Shown here one piece after another: positions 15,749 to 24,077 of a stretch of 64,000 nucleotides of DNA. Source of the stretch: Lentzea guizhouensis (GTDB lineage Bacteria > Actinomycetota > Actinomycetes > Mycobacteriales > Pseudonocardiaceae). Under the pieces are notes generated by a model. The model saw nothing but the letters and a program-made list of their open reading frames with translations. It did not search any database and was not told the origin of the DNA. The DNA lies in the NCBI RefSeq assembly GCF_001701025.1, contig NZ_CP016793.1, positions 2,604,001-2,668,000 on the forward strand, written 5' to 3'. Position 1 is the stretch's first letter, and each line of letters begins with the position of its first letter. Position numbers and translations under genes: made by a program.

Positions 15749-18027
15749 ACACCCTCGACAACACACAGCCCGAGCAGCACGACGAGCACGGTGCGCGGGT
15801 CTACGACCTGTCCGCGCACCGCACCACCACCGCCGCCGACCAGCCCGCAGTGGACGGCGACGCGCAGCAGCAGCAGCAGCACGCGCACGACAGTGAGATC
15901 GTGACCGGTCCTGCGGCTGCCGAGCTGGAGGCGCGGGTACAGCGCGGCGAGCTGCGCACGATCCCGCAGACCCGCATCGGTCGTGCGCGGGTCGTGGTGG
16001 TCACGCAGGGCGGCAAGGCCGTGCGGCGCACCGCCCGCGCGGGCTGGACGGTGGCGCAGGGCCACGGGTCGTGGATGCGCCGTGCCGCCGACGCGGTGAC
16101 CTTCGGCCACGTCCGCGAACAGATCCGCCTGGCTCGCATGCAGGGCGACAGCGTCGCCCTGGCGGAGTGGACCGAGCGGCTGAACATGCTCAAGACCGGT
16201 CGCGCGCAGCGCATGCGCGAGCTTCCGGCCACCATCTACGCCGGGCTGCGTGCCGCCGCCGTGGTGACCATCGTCGCCGCCGGCGTCATGCTGATGGCGG
16301 GGCTGGCCTTCCAGCTCACCCCCGGTGGCTGGACGTGGGGCGACTGGTGGAGCTTCGTCGGTGACGTTGTCGGCATCGCCGGGGTGTTCGCGACGATCGC
16401 CCTGCACACGGTGCTGTGGGGCGCTGCCCCTGCGTGGCTGTTCGCCGCCTGGCGGGAAGGACGGCGCGCGGGGATCGTGCCGCGCTGGCTGGTGTCGGAG
16501 ACCGAGCGCGCGGAGATGAACTCCGAGATCACGCCGGACCTGGTCACCCAGGCGCTGATGCACGTCAAGCTCCCGGCATTGACCAAGTTCCTCAAGGACG
16601 GCGGCCAGCTGGAGTACCTGATTCAGCCGCGTGAGCAGGGCGGCGGCACGTATTTGCAGGTCAGGCTGCCGTTCGGGGTGGTGGCGGCGGAGCTTTTGCC
16701 GTCGAAGAAGGTGGAGCTGCTGGCGGGCAACCTCGGGCGGCACAAGCACGAGGTGTGGCCGCAGCGCGATCCGGCCGCCGACGCCCGCGTGCTGGACCTG
16801 TGGGTGGCCGACAAGGGCACGATGGACAAGCCCGCTCCGGCCTGGCCGCTGCTGGAGACCGGCGAGTTCGACGTGTTCCGTGAGCGCATCCCGTTCGGTG
16901 TCACCATGCGCCAGGAACAGATCGAGGTCGGTGCGCTGCAGAAGCACTGGCTCATCGGCGCCACCTCCAAGCAGGGCAAATCGACCGTCATGCGGCTGAT
17001 CGCCCTGTGCTTGGCGCTCGATCCGACGATCGAACTGAAGATCGCCGATCTCAAGGGCGACGGTGACTGGAAGATGTTCACCCCGCGCGCCACCACGTTC
17101 ATCGAGGGCTCCACCGAGGAGGACGCGGAGGCCACCGCGGCCATGCTCGAATGGGGCGTGGCGGAGATGGAACGCCGCTACCAGGCCAAAGCCGACCAGA
17201 ACATCGTCGGGCCGATCACGCGGGAGATCTCGCGGCGCAAGGGTTCTGGGTTCCACCCGGTCTACCTGATCGTTGACGAGTGCCAGGTTCTTTACGGCGC
17301 GGAGCACCCGGTGGGCGGTACCAAGGACGGTGCCCGCGCGGTCAAGGCCGCCAAGCGGCTGCACGACCAGGCCCGCGCGGTCAACATCCACCTCATGCAG
17401 GCCACCCAGCGTCCCGACGACCGCACGCTTCCGGTGCGGGTACGTGAGGGCGCGCACGTGCGCGGCTCGCTCAACGTCCCCAACGAGGCCACCGCGAAGA
17501 TGATCCTGGCCGACGCGGTGGACCGGGGCGCCCGCCCGCAGGACCTGCGGCCCGGCGCGGATGCCGGAACCATCGTCATGACCGGCGAGGTGGAGGACAT
17601 TCCCGCAGGTCAGGCGTTCGTCATCGTGCGCAGCCACTACGTGTCGACCAAGGACGCCTACGCGGTCATCGCCCGCGCGATGGACATCCTCAAGCGCCAC
17701 GGCCGCCAGGTCACCGCACCGGTGACCGAGCAGCCCGTGCAGGTCGACCACCTGCGCAACATCGAACGCGCCCTGCGCGACGAACCGCGCGCCCGCACCG
17801 CCGTGGTGCTCGCGCGCCTGATCGAGCACGACCCCGACACCTACACCGCCATGACCGCGCAGACCTTCGCCGCACTGCTTGACGAGGTCGGCGTGCCCAT
17901 CCGCAAGAGCCACGGCGACAGCGTCATCCGCGCCACCGACATCACCAGCGCCCTCACCCAGCGTGACAGCCATGACGGCGACTCAGAACGCGCCGACACC
18001 AACGCCGGCAGCCGTGACGGTGCCTGA
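15745..18027 (+). CDS. FtsK/SpoIIIE-type DNA translocase (TraB-like)
   Basis: This 760-aa protein has two membrane segments near residues 160-240 (AVVTIVAAGVMLMAGLAFQL and FVGDVVGIAGVFATIALHTV). The motor domain follows with Walker A GATSKQGKST (about 404-413), Walker B VYLIVDECQV (about 505-514), and the FtsK-type QATQRPDD and ADAGTIVMTGEVEDIPAGQA segments. The C-terminal 100 residues look like a winged helix that could read DNA repeats. TraB proteins move double-stranded DNA between mycelia during conjugation of actinomycete elements. ATG 15745 has an AGGAGG site and overlaps the preceding stop. Octamer repeats that may be its target start 30 nt after its stop codon. Confidence 0.9.
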   Translation: MNTLDNTQPEQHDEHGARVYDLSAHRTTTAADQPAVDGDAQQQQQHAHDSEIVTGPAAAELEARVQRGELRTIPQTRIGRARVVVVTQGGKAVRRTARAGWTVAQGHGSWMRRAADAVTFGHVREQIRLARMQGDSVALAEWTERLNMLKTGRAQRMRELPATIYAGLRAAAVVTIVAAGVMLMAGLAFQLTPGGWTWGDWWSFVGDVVGIAGVFATIALHTVLWGAAPAWLFAAWREGRRAGIVPRWLVSETERAEMNSEITPDLVTQALMHVKLPALTKFLKDGGQLEYLIQPREQGGGTYLQVRLPFGVVAAELLPSKKVELLAGNLGRHKHEVWPQRDPAADARVLDLWVADKGTMDKPAPAWPLLETGEFDVFRERIPFGVTMRQEQIEVGALQKHWLIGATSKQGKSTVMRLIALCLALDPTIELKIADLKGDGDWKMFTPRATTFIEGSTEEDAEATAAMLEWGVAEMERRYQAKADQNIVGPITREISRRKGSGFHPVYLIVDECQVLYGAEHPVGGTKDGARAVKAAKRLHDQARAVNIHLMQATQRPDDRTLPVRVREGAHVRGSLNVPNEATAKMILADAVDRGARPQDLRPGADAGTIVMTGEVEDIPAGQAFVIVRSHYVSTKDAYAVIARAMDILKRHGRQVTAPVTEQPVQVDHLRNIERALRDEPRARTAVVLARLIEHDPDTYTAMTAQTFAALLDEVGVPIRKSHGDSVIRATDITSALTQRDSHDGDSERADTNAGSRDGA

Positions 18028-18056
18028 CCACACCCACGGCACGACAGGGAAGGGCA

Positions 18057-18223
18057 CGGGGAAGACACCACGGCACGGGGAAATTTCCCCACACCCATCC
18101 CCATGCTCGCTTCCCCGCCCTCACCAGGGCCAACACCCACCGGGGAAGATCCACACCGACGACCGCTGACCAGGCGAAACCCGCCAGAAAACGGGCCGCC
18201 CATCCCCGGCCGACTCTTCCCCG
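18057..18223. promoter_or_regulatory. Octamer repeat cluster, candidate TraB recognition/clt site
   Basis: CGGGGAAG occurs at 18057-18064 and 18131-18138, and its complement CTTCCCCG at 18110-18117 and 18216-18223. A variant CGGGGAAA lies at 18076-18083 within the perfect palindrome GGGGAAATTTCCCC (18077-18090). TraB proteins of Streptomyces plasmids bind 8-bp repeats in the clt locus close to traB (established for pSVH1, different sequence). Position and repeat length fit; function is inferred. The rest of 18028-18325 has no gene. Confidence 0.5.
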
Positions 18224-18325
18224 ACCCACCCGCAGATCCGGCCGCAGCGCACTCGGCACGGAGGCGCACGCGGCACTCCACCACCCCCACCAACAGTCAC
18301 CCACAGTGACGGATTTGAGGTTCTG

Positions 18326-18493
18326 ATGATCGACGACGTCATGCACATCGAGAAGTCCCGGTCCTGGTGGGACGGCTCCGCGATCACGCTGTGCGGGATC
18401 AAGATCCCCAAGCCGCACACGTTCTGGTTCGCGTGGCTGTCGAGCAACCCCAAGTGCCCGGCCTGCGAGGCGGCGAACACGGCCAAGCGATGA
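18326..18493 (+). CDS. 55-aa CxxC protein
   Basis: ATG 18326 (GAGG about 7 nt upstream) opens MIDDVMHIEKSRSWWDGSAI, then TLCGIKIPKPHTFWFAWLSS and NPKCPACEAANTAKR. The late CPAC and an earlier Cys may bind metal. It overlaps the next gene by ATGA. It was found by direct translation and belongs to the set of tiny Cys proteins in this element. Confidence 0.6.
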   Translation: MIDDVMHIEKSRSWWDGSAITLCGIKIPKPHTFWFAWLSSNPKCPACEAANTAKR

Positions 18494-18681
18494 GGTGGCC
18501 GTGGCGCCCGCGTCCGCGGCTGCACATCGGCTACCGGTGCCGCTGGGACGCCAGTGTCCGGACCTACTGCGGCATCGAGGTCCAGCCGCAGGACTGGCCG
18601 GTCTACTTCGGACAGTCCGGACTCACGCCGTGCCGGAGCTGCCAACGGCAGAAGCGACCGACCCCGGAAGGATCACCGTGA
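18490..18681 (+). CDS. 63-aa Cys-rich small protein
   Basis: The ATG overlaps the previous stop. The sequence RLHIGYRCRWDASVRTYCGI, then PCRSCQRQKR, has four cysteines, the last two as CRSC, and resembles the preceding small protein (a Cys-Gly-Ile step before a CxxC). Both may be small metal-binding proteins from one ancestor. It overlaps the next gene by GTGA. Confidence 0.6.
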   Translation: MRWPWRPRPRLHIGYRCRWDASVRTYCGIEVQPQDWPVYFGQSGLTPCRSCQRQKRPTPEGSP

Positions 18682-19262
18682 CCGACACCCAGACCACCCC
18701 CGCTGTCACCACACCTGACCGCCCGCTCGGTTTGGTCTCCCTGGCCCAAGTCGACGTCCCGTACTCGTACGGGATCGTCAAGGTCGCGCAACTCGGTGTG
18801 GAAGCTGACGAGGAGTTCTCGGTCTTCACCGCAGATCCCGACCTCGCCATACGCGCCGTTGACCACGTCATCCGCGAGCACTACGCCGCCATCCCCGACG
18901 AGATCGTCCTGGCCGACGAGGCACAGCCCGTCCACTGGCGACAGCTCTACAACCACTGCGGCTGTGTCGAGCACCAGCTCGACGACGACGGCGCGCACCT
19001 GTGCCGCTGCAAGCGGGAAGGCATGCCGCCGTGCGTCGACGACGACCAGGACTACTACACCTGGCAGATGGAGCCCGCCGACAAGGACGACCTCGACGCC
19101 ACCCCGGTTGTGCTCGTGTCCACGGAGTTCCACTTCCCCGCGAGCACCGACGACGGCGTGCAGCTCGAACTCGTGGTCTCGCCATCCAACCGGCTGGAAG
19201 TGGGCGGGCCGCTCAATGGCTCGCACACCGCATCGCCCAAGTCCTCTGACCACCGCCGGTAA
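18678..19262 (+). CDS. Hypothetical protein, 194 aa
   Basis: The GTG start overlaps the previous stop. The product has a plausible alpha/beta body (LVSLAQVDVPYSYGIVKVAQ, FTADPDLAIRAVDHVIREHY, AQPVHWRQLYNHCGCVEHQL) with a CGC and a CRC cluster and an acidic linker. I know no family for it. It is the last gene of this coupled train before the repeat-rich gap. Confidence 0.55.
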   Translation: MTDTQTTPAVTTPDRPLGLVSLAQVDVPYSYGIVKVAQLGVEADEEFSVFTADPDLAIRAVDHVIREHYAAIPDEIVLADEAQPVHWRQLYNHCGCVEHQLDDDGAHLCRCKREGMPPCVDDDQDYYTWQMEPADKDDLDATPVVLVSTEFHFPASTDDGVQLELVVSPSNRLEVGGPLNGSHTASPKSSDHRR

Positions 19263-19294
19263 CCCCTACAACAACCCTTCTCAGATAGAGAAAA

Positions 19295-19409
19295 CAAACC
19301 CGCAAACCCGCAAACGCATACCGACACAGCTCCTGAGCTGGGCAAACAGTGTGCGGGTTTGAGTGCGGGTTTAGACGGGGGTGCGGGTTTGACACCCGCA
19401 AACCCGCAC
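19295..19409. repeat. GCGGGTTTG repeat array A
   Basis: CAAACCCGC lies at 19295-19303 and 19303-19311. GCGGGTTTG or GCGGGTTTA lies at 19353-19361, 19365-19373 and 19383-19391. GTGCGGGTTTG (19381-19391) pairs with CAAACCCGCAC (19399-19409) as an 11-bp stem. The same 9-mer forms array B downstream of the replication genes. It may be an iteron array. Confidence 0.7.
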
Positions 19410-19452
19410 CACACCCGCACTCTCTTCAGGCCCTTCGGCCGCACACCTCACA

Positions 19453-19492
19453 GGCAGGCCCCACTACCCCGCGCGGGTTAGTGGGGCCTGCC
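19453..19492. terminator. 14-bp stem-loop before the methyltransferase gene
   Basis: GGCAGGCCCCACTA (19453-19466) pairs perfectly with TAGTGGGGCCTGCC (19479-19492). It lies 64 nt before the methyltransferase ATG, so it could end the upstream operon or attenuate methyltransferase expression. No U-tract follows. Confidence 0.6.
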
Positions 19493-19556
19493 CTTCACAC
19501 CTCCGCAGGGCGCGACGTCGTGCCCTGCTTCGAGCGAGCGCGAAAGGCAGACGGCC

Positions 19557-21272
19557 ATGGGCATCACGTTCACCGACATCTTCTGCGGCGCGGGCGGTTC
19601 CTCGATCGGCCTGACCGCCGCCGGGTTCGAACTCAAGCTCGCCGCGAACCACTGGGACCGCGCGATCGAGACGCACGCCGCGAACTTCCGCGACGCCGAC
19701 CACCTGTGCGCGGACGTGTCGAACTACGACATGCGCCGCCTGCCCCGCACCGACGTGCTGTGGGCATCACCGATCTGCACCGAGCTCAGCCCCGCCGGGG
19801 GACGTAAGCAGAGCCGCGGGCAGCTCGACCTGCTGGCCGACCTCAACGAGCACGGCCCGGTCAGCTCCGACGCGCTGACCCGTACACGGGCGACCTTTCA
19901 CGACGTCATCCGGGCCGCCGAGGTCCACCGCTACAAGGCGGTCCTAGTCGAGAACGTCGTCAACGTGGCCACCGACTGGGAGTTGTTCGACTGGTGGGTG
20001 CAGGGCATGTGCCAGCTGCGCCCCGGCTACAACGTGCAGTTCGTCTCCGCCAGCAGCGCCCACATCGGCGGCCCCGGCAACCCACACGCCCCACAGTGGC
20101 GCGACCGGCTCTACATCGTGTTCACCCGCAAGGACATCACGCTCCCCGACGTCAGCCCGCGCCCGCTCGCCTACTGCGCCAAGTGCGACCAGGTGATCGA
20201 GGCGTTCCAGTCGTGGAAGCGCCCGGAGCGGCGCACGATCGGCAAGTACGGGCAGCAGTACGTCTACCGCTGCCCGTCCACCAGCTGCGGCCACGCGATC
20301 GTGGAGCCCTACGTCCTGCCCGCCGCCGCCGCGATCGACTGGACCGACCTGGGCCAGGTCATCGGGGAGCGCGCCAAGCCGCTGGCCGCCAAGACCGTCA
20401 AGCGCATCCAGGCAGGGCTGGACATGTTCGCCCAGCCCATCGTCGCCGCCGCCGGTGGCAACACGTGGGAGCGGCCGGGTTCGGGCTACGTGCGGGCATG
20501 GCCCGCGATGCGGTCCCCGGCCATGGCCCGCACCGGCACCCCCGGTGACGGCGTCGCGGTGCCGCCATTCCTCACGCCCGCCGGCGGCACGTGGAACGAG
20601 ACGCCGACCGAGGTCGGTGTGCCGATGCGGACCCGCACCACGCGCGACACCGAAGCCCTGGTGTGCCCGCCGGTGATGGTGTCGGTCAACCACGACGGCG
20701 ACGGACGCGCCTACCCGGCCGACTCCCGGCCGCTGCCCTCACGCACCACGAAGATCGGCGACGGGCTGGCCTTGGCGCCGCCGTTCGTGGCGGAGCTGCG
20801 CGGCGGCGGGTCGACCGCACGGCCGGTCGCGCACCCGCTCGCGACCATCACCGCGGGCGGCAACCACCACGGCCTGGTCGTGCCCGATAAAGCATTTATC
20901 ACCCGCCACTACGGCGGCCACGACACCTCCAAGTCCCGGCCGGTGACGCAGCCCCTCGGGGCGATCACCGCGACCGGCGGCAACCATAGCCTGGTCATCC
21001 CGTACCGGCGCGGCGCCAAGCCGCACCGCGCGGACACCCAGCCGATCTCGACCGTCGCCACGCGGGAGCAGCACGGGCTGATGCACGCCGGGTACGCGGT
21101 CGAGGACTGCCGGTTCCGGATGCTCAAGCCCAGCGAACACCTGGCGGCACAGCGGTTCCCGGCCAGCTACGTCGTCACCGGCAACTCCGGCGAACAGACC
21201 ATGCAGGCGGGCAACGCCGTCAGCTCCAACGTCGCACAGTGGCTCGCCATCCGCCTCGCGAAGGTCCTCTAG
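19557..21272 (+). CDS. C5-cytosine DNA methyltransferase
   Basis: This 571-aa protein has motif I FTDIFCGAGGSS (5-16), a motif IV variant SPICTE with the likely catalytic Cys74, motif VI VENV (about 130), motif VIII QWRDRLYIVF and motif X GNAVSSNVAQW. A four-Cys insertion (CAKC ... CPSTSC) may bind zinc. The target-recognition region contains repeated phrases of the type RPVTQPLGAITATGGNHSLV. No restriction endonuclease gene lies nearby, so it is probably an orphan enzyme, perhaps shielding the element from host restriction. The ribosome site GAAAGG is about 12 nt upstream. Confidence 0.9.
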   Translation: MGITFTDIFCGAGGSSIGLTAAGFELKLAANHWDRAIETHAANFRDADHLCADVSNYDMRRLPRTDVLWASPICTELSPAGGRKQSRGQLDLLADLNEHGPVSSDALTRTRATFHDVIRAAEVHRYKAVLVENVVNVATDWELFDWWVQGMCQLRPGYNVQFVSASSAHIGGPGNPHAPQWRDRLYIVFTRKDITLPDVSPRPLAYCAKCDQVIEAFQSWKRPERRTIGKYGQQYVYRCPSTSCGHAIVEPYVLPAAAAIDWTDLGQVIGERAKPLAAKTVKRIQAGLDMFAQPIVAAAGGNTWERPGSGYVRAWPAMRSPAMARTGTPGDGVAVPPFLTPAGGTWNETPTEVGVPMRTRTTRDTEALVCPPVMVSVNHDGDGRAYPADSRPLPSRTTKIGDGLALAPPFVAELRGGGSTARPVAHPLATITAGGNHHGLVVPDKAFITRHYGGHDTSKSRPVTQPLGAITATGGNHSLVIPYRRGAKPHRADTQPISTVATREQHGLMHAGYAVEDCRFRMLKPSEHLAAQRFPASYVVTGNSGEQTMQAGNAVSSNVAQWLAIRLAKVL

Positions 21273-21351
21273 CCCGCGCGGCACACGAACGTGACAGCAC
21301 CGACTGCTGTCCACGACAGACACACCAACCAACCAGTCAGGAGAACCTGTG

Positions 21352-22086
21352 ATGCGCCAGGACTACGAGACGATGACCGTCTCGGTCGGCACCGCCACCG
21401 ACATCGGCGGCCGGTCCCACAACTGCGACGCCACCGCCGTGCACTCGACTGCGTCCACCACTGCCGTCGCGCTCATCGACGGCATCGGCAGCACGCCCGA
21501 GGTCGAGCACGCGGCCGGCCTTTTCGCCGAAGTCGCTGCCCGCGTGGCCGCCCGCCGTGGCCCGGTCGCCGGTCTGTTGGCCGCGCACGACCTCGTCTCC
21601 GGACCGGGACCGGAGACGCCCAAACCCAACGCGGTCGGTGCGGTCGCGGTCGTCTACCCCTCGGACCGGGCGATCGTCACCGCGCATGTCGGTGACTGCC
21701 GCGTCTACTCCTGGACCGCCGGCACGCTCACCAGCCACACCACCGACCACACCGTGGGCGAGCTGCTGCGCCAGGTCGGCGTCACCGAGCACCACGCCGC
21801 CCTGCACGACGACTGGGTTCGCACCAGCATCGGCAACGCCACCGTGGCCAGCATCCCGGTCGTGGATGTCGTGGCGGACCTCGTGATCCTCACCAGCGAC
21901 GGCATCCACAAGGTCCTCACCGACGACCAGATCGCCGCCGTGGCGACCCGGTTCCCCGACGACGCGGATCAGCTGGCGTGCGAGTTGGTGGCAGCGGCCC
22001 TCGACGCAGCGCGCGATGACGAGCCGCTCGACAACATGTCGGCCGCCGTGATCCGCGTGGACGGCCCTCGGGAAGGTAAGCGATGA
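21352..22086 (+). CDS. PP2C-like protein phosphatase
   Basis: This 244-aa protein shows PP2C motifs: ALIDGIGS (metal site), AHVGDCRVYSW, LVILTSDGIHKVL and the C-terminal DNMSAAVIRV. The ATG at 21352 has a CAGGAG ribosome site, with GTG 21349 directly before it as an alternative. It is the second PP2C-like gene of the element, the other being next to the GntR repressor. Ser/Thr dephosphorylation is likely; the partner kinase is not in the window. Its stop overlaps the next ATG (ATGA). Confidence 0.85.
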   Translation: MRQDYETMTVSVGTATDIGGRSHNCDATAVHSTASTTAVALIDGIGSTPEVEHAAGLFAEVAARVAARRGPVAGLLAAHDLVSGPGPETPKPNAVGAVAVVYPSDRAIVTAHVGDCRVYSWTAGTLTSHTTDHTVGELLRQVGVTEHHAALHDDWVRTSIGNATVASIPVVDVVADLVILTSDGIHKVLTDDQIAAVATRFPDDADQLACELVAAALDAARDDEPLDNMSAAVIRVDGPREGKR

Positions 22087-22223
22087 GGATTCGCCTGGAA
22101 GGCACCCGCGCCGAGGTCGACGCCGCCGTGCCCGCGCTCGAGCACGCCGTCGGGAACCGTGCGCCGGGCGCCGCTGCTGGACGAAGGTGTCCGGCTGGGC
22201 TGGGTGTGGTCGAACGGCGCTGA
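22083..22223 (+). CDS. Possible 46-aa protein
   Basis: The ATG overlaps the PP2C stop. MRIRLEGTRAEVDAAVPALE looks like the beginning of a small family common in actinomycete elements, but the frame soon degenerates (APGAAAGRRCPAGLG). It may be truncated or fused out of frame with the next ORF. Confidence 0.35.
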   Translation: MRIRLEGTRAEVDAAVPALEHAVGNRAPGAAAGRRCPAGLGVVERR

Positions 22224-22395
22224 CGCTGCGGGCTGGGAGCCGGACGAGCCGATACCGGCCTCGGCGCGTGCCGGCGGTTTCGTGTGGCGCGTGCTCCAGG
22301 CCGCTCACGGCCGGGGTGATCGCGGCAAGGTGGTGCTCAACCCGAAGTGGTACGCGCCGCTGTACGCGCTCGGCGACGTCGAGAACGGTAGATGA
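22159..22395 (+). CDS. Possible 78-aa hypothetical protein
   Basis: A GTG-started frame overlaps the previous one by 65 nt. It encodes GVRLGWVWSNGADAAGWEPD, then GGFVWRVLQAAHGRGDRGKV and VLNPKWYAPLYALG, which reads as real protein. With the preceding half-gene it may be what remains of rearranged genes. Confidence 0.4.
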   Translation: MRRAPLLDEGVRLGWVWSNGADAAGWEPDEPIPASARAGGFVWRVLQAAHGRGDRGKVVLNPKWYAPLYALGDVENGR

Positions 22396-22537
22396 CGTCA
22401 GCCCAACACCCGATGAGTGTAATTAATGCGATGATGCAGTGGCCTAAGCCTGTGACCTGCGGTTTCTCTGTGGGCAGGCTTGCGTATCGGTCCTCATATG
22501 TAGATAACCGGTGTAGTGTTGGGCCCGGTCCAAAGGG

Positions 22538-22842
22538 GTGGGCAGCGTGCTTGACGCGCTGCCCACCCTCAGGATCGGGATCAGGTACCGGAGAGCCAGG
22601 TAAGCAACTCGATACCGATCCTCACCAACCCGACGGCGCGGGCCAGGTGGGCAGTCATGGTGGAGCTCTTACTCCACCATGACCGAGCCACCGGCCTGCG
22701 TCTCGGACCCTTCTCGCGGCGCACTCGTCGCCGCTTCTCATTGCGACGCTTTGAGCGTCGCTTCCGTGGCGCGATCAAGCTGGCACCCTTCTGTCGCAAC
22801 AAAAGGGCAGACGGCATGTCTGCCCTGCAGGGACAGACATGC
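22538..22842. repeat. Cluster of four stem-loops in non-coding DNA
   Basis: Perfect stems lie at 22538-22566 (GTGGGCAGCG/CGCTGCCCAC), 22656-22681 (CATGGTGGAG/CTCCACCATG), 22743-22761 (GCGACGC/GCGTCGC) and 22814-22842 (GCATGTCTG/CAGACATGC, with CCCTGCAGGG inside). The 700-nt gap 22396-23132 has no convincing gene. The first stem may end the rightward operon. The rest could be an origin-type or transfer region. Confidence 0.55.
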
Positions 22843-23132
22843 GAGTCACGAGCTGACCGACCTCGGTGCGAATCGACCGGACGCCGATCCACACTCGGAA
22901 TCATAGGGTGGGGGTGTGACAGTTTCTCGCAGCTGCTTGAAGTCCCTGACCTGCGCAGATACACGCTCCCAGTCACGTTTCCGCAGGTAGAAGCCTGCGG
23001 ACGATCATTCGGGTCGAGATCGAGGGGTGACATAGAAGCATGGGTCCCCCACGAACCTCAGTGCGCTGACCTGCGGCTTCGCTGAGATCCCCCAGAACTC
23101 CGCTGAATGAGGTGACATTCAATTAGGTGGCT

Positions 23133-23178
23133 CACACGACGAAGGGCCCCGTCCGTGGACGGGGCCCTTCATCGTGTG
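23133..23178 (-). terminator. Very strong bidirectional stem-loop
   Basis: CACACGA, then GAAGGGCCCCGTCC pairs with GGACGGGGCCCTTC, then TCGTGTG, broken by one C/A mismatch. It begins 8 nt after the stop codon of the minus-strand small gene, so it most likely ends that operon. Confidence 0.8.
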
Positions 23179-23185
23179 CGACCGC

Positions 23186-23326
23186 CTAGTGAGGCTGTTC
23201 CGGGTTCGTCACCCAGGCGGAAGCCTCGGCCAGATCCTTCAGCTGATCTGGAGACGAAGTCGGCGCCAGCTTGACGATCTCCTTGACCACGGCTTCGCGA
23301 GCCGCGTCGTAGCTAGTCGATCCCAT
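23186..23326 (-). CDS. 46-aa small protein
   Basis: Found by direct translation of the minus strand: MGSTSYDAAREAVVKEIVKL, then APTSSPDQLKDLAEASAWVT and NPEQPH. It is an amphipathic two-helix protein of a kind common in actinomycetes, function unknown. It lies 44 nt after the decayed lipoprotein gene, probably in one transcript that stops at the strong hairpin 23133-23178. Confidence 0.65.
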   Translation of the reverse strand: MGSTSYDAAREAVVKEIVKLAPTSSPDQLKDLAEASAWVTNPEQPH

Positions 23327-23370
23327 GTACCACCAACAAAGGACCGCAGGCGGCCGTTCCTACCGGCGCG

Positions 23371-23810
23371 CTACATGTTCGGGTGATCGTCAGCGAGCAG
23401 CTTTGCCAGCTCCGCCTGGTATTTGGGCCGCTCAGCCTCCGGCGTCCGGGCCGCGGTGTAGGACAGAACGACGAGCCCGTTCCGGTGTGCGTTGTCCTTG
23501 CCAGCATCCGCGTACTTCACCGCAGCTGCCTCGTCCTTGAACGACAGCACGGTGATCGCATCCGTCGTGATCTGCTGCTCACACCCCGGCGAGCCGCAGT
23601 TCTTCGATTGTCACGCACCCCCGACACCGACAGGCCGGCCGCGCTGAACGCGTCGGCCACCTGCTGAGCCGTCACCGCTGCTGGTGCTGCGCTGCTCGGA
23701 CTTGTACTCGGCGCGGCGCTGCGCCGGTCGAGTTGGACGTGTTCCCCGGCGCAGTCCGCGAGCGCGAACGCGGCCAAGACCACCGCTACCACAACGGCAC
23801 GCCGCTGCGC
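23371..23810 (-). pseudogene. Frameshifted lipoprotein-like gene
   Basis: The 5' part encodes a signal-like segment with a Cys (RAVVVAVVLAAFALADCAGE) and a linker to VADAFSAAGLSVSGVRDN. One nucleotide seems missing near 23603. The next frame then continues smoothly (SKNCGSPGCEQQITTDAITV, VLSYTAARTPEAERPKYQAE) to a TAG at 23371. I find no good start codon, so the 5' end may also be lost. The intact family appears to be a secreted or lipid-anchored actinomycete protein of unknown role. Confidence 0.6.
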
Positions 23811-24077
23811 GACGCCACGGTGAACCCAAAGCTGACCGACTTCCTGCCCCGGTGAACGCCGGAGTCGAGGACCCGCACGGCCCGCGGGCCCAGGAGAACG
23901 TCGAGACGCAGGTCGCCGAGGCGTTCTCGTCGAGGGCCACGCCGTCGGCGAGGCGACGCAGACGGCGGCCGAGCTAACCCACCCTCGTCCGCCTCGAAGC
24001 GGGAACGGCTGCACTAGCCGTGCCCGGCTTCTCATTGCACCGCAACCACCACAGCTCCCAGGAAGGGACTCGCGACC
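23811..24077. other. Rearranged or decayed gap before the replication genes
   Basis: Short coding-like pieces on the plus strand (YHNGTPLRDATVNPKLTDFL ending at a TGA near 23855, then GVEDPHGPRAQENVETQVAE) suggest remnants of other genes. No intact gene is visible. The PrimPol ribosome site (GGAAGGGA) lies at its right end. Confidence 0.35.

Noticed and set aside
15730..17973. 747-aa minus-strand frame opposite traB
   Set aside because: The plus strand carries Walker A/B and FtsK motifs; the reverse is compositional.
23021..23050. GGGGTGACA near 23024 as a possible second att site
   Set aside because: Only nine bases match the tRNA end and the T-loop and anticodon sequences are absent; it also lies inside the element.
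22581..23085. ORFs of 142 and 150 aa in the hairpin block
   Set aside because: They have Arg/Ser-rich, low-information sequence, run through the stem-loops and show no ribosome site or neighbour coupling.
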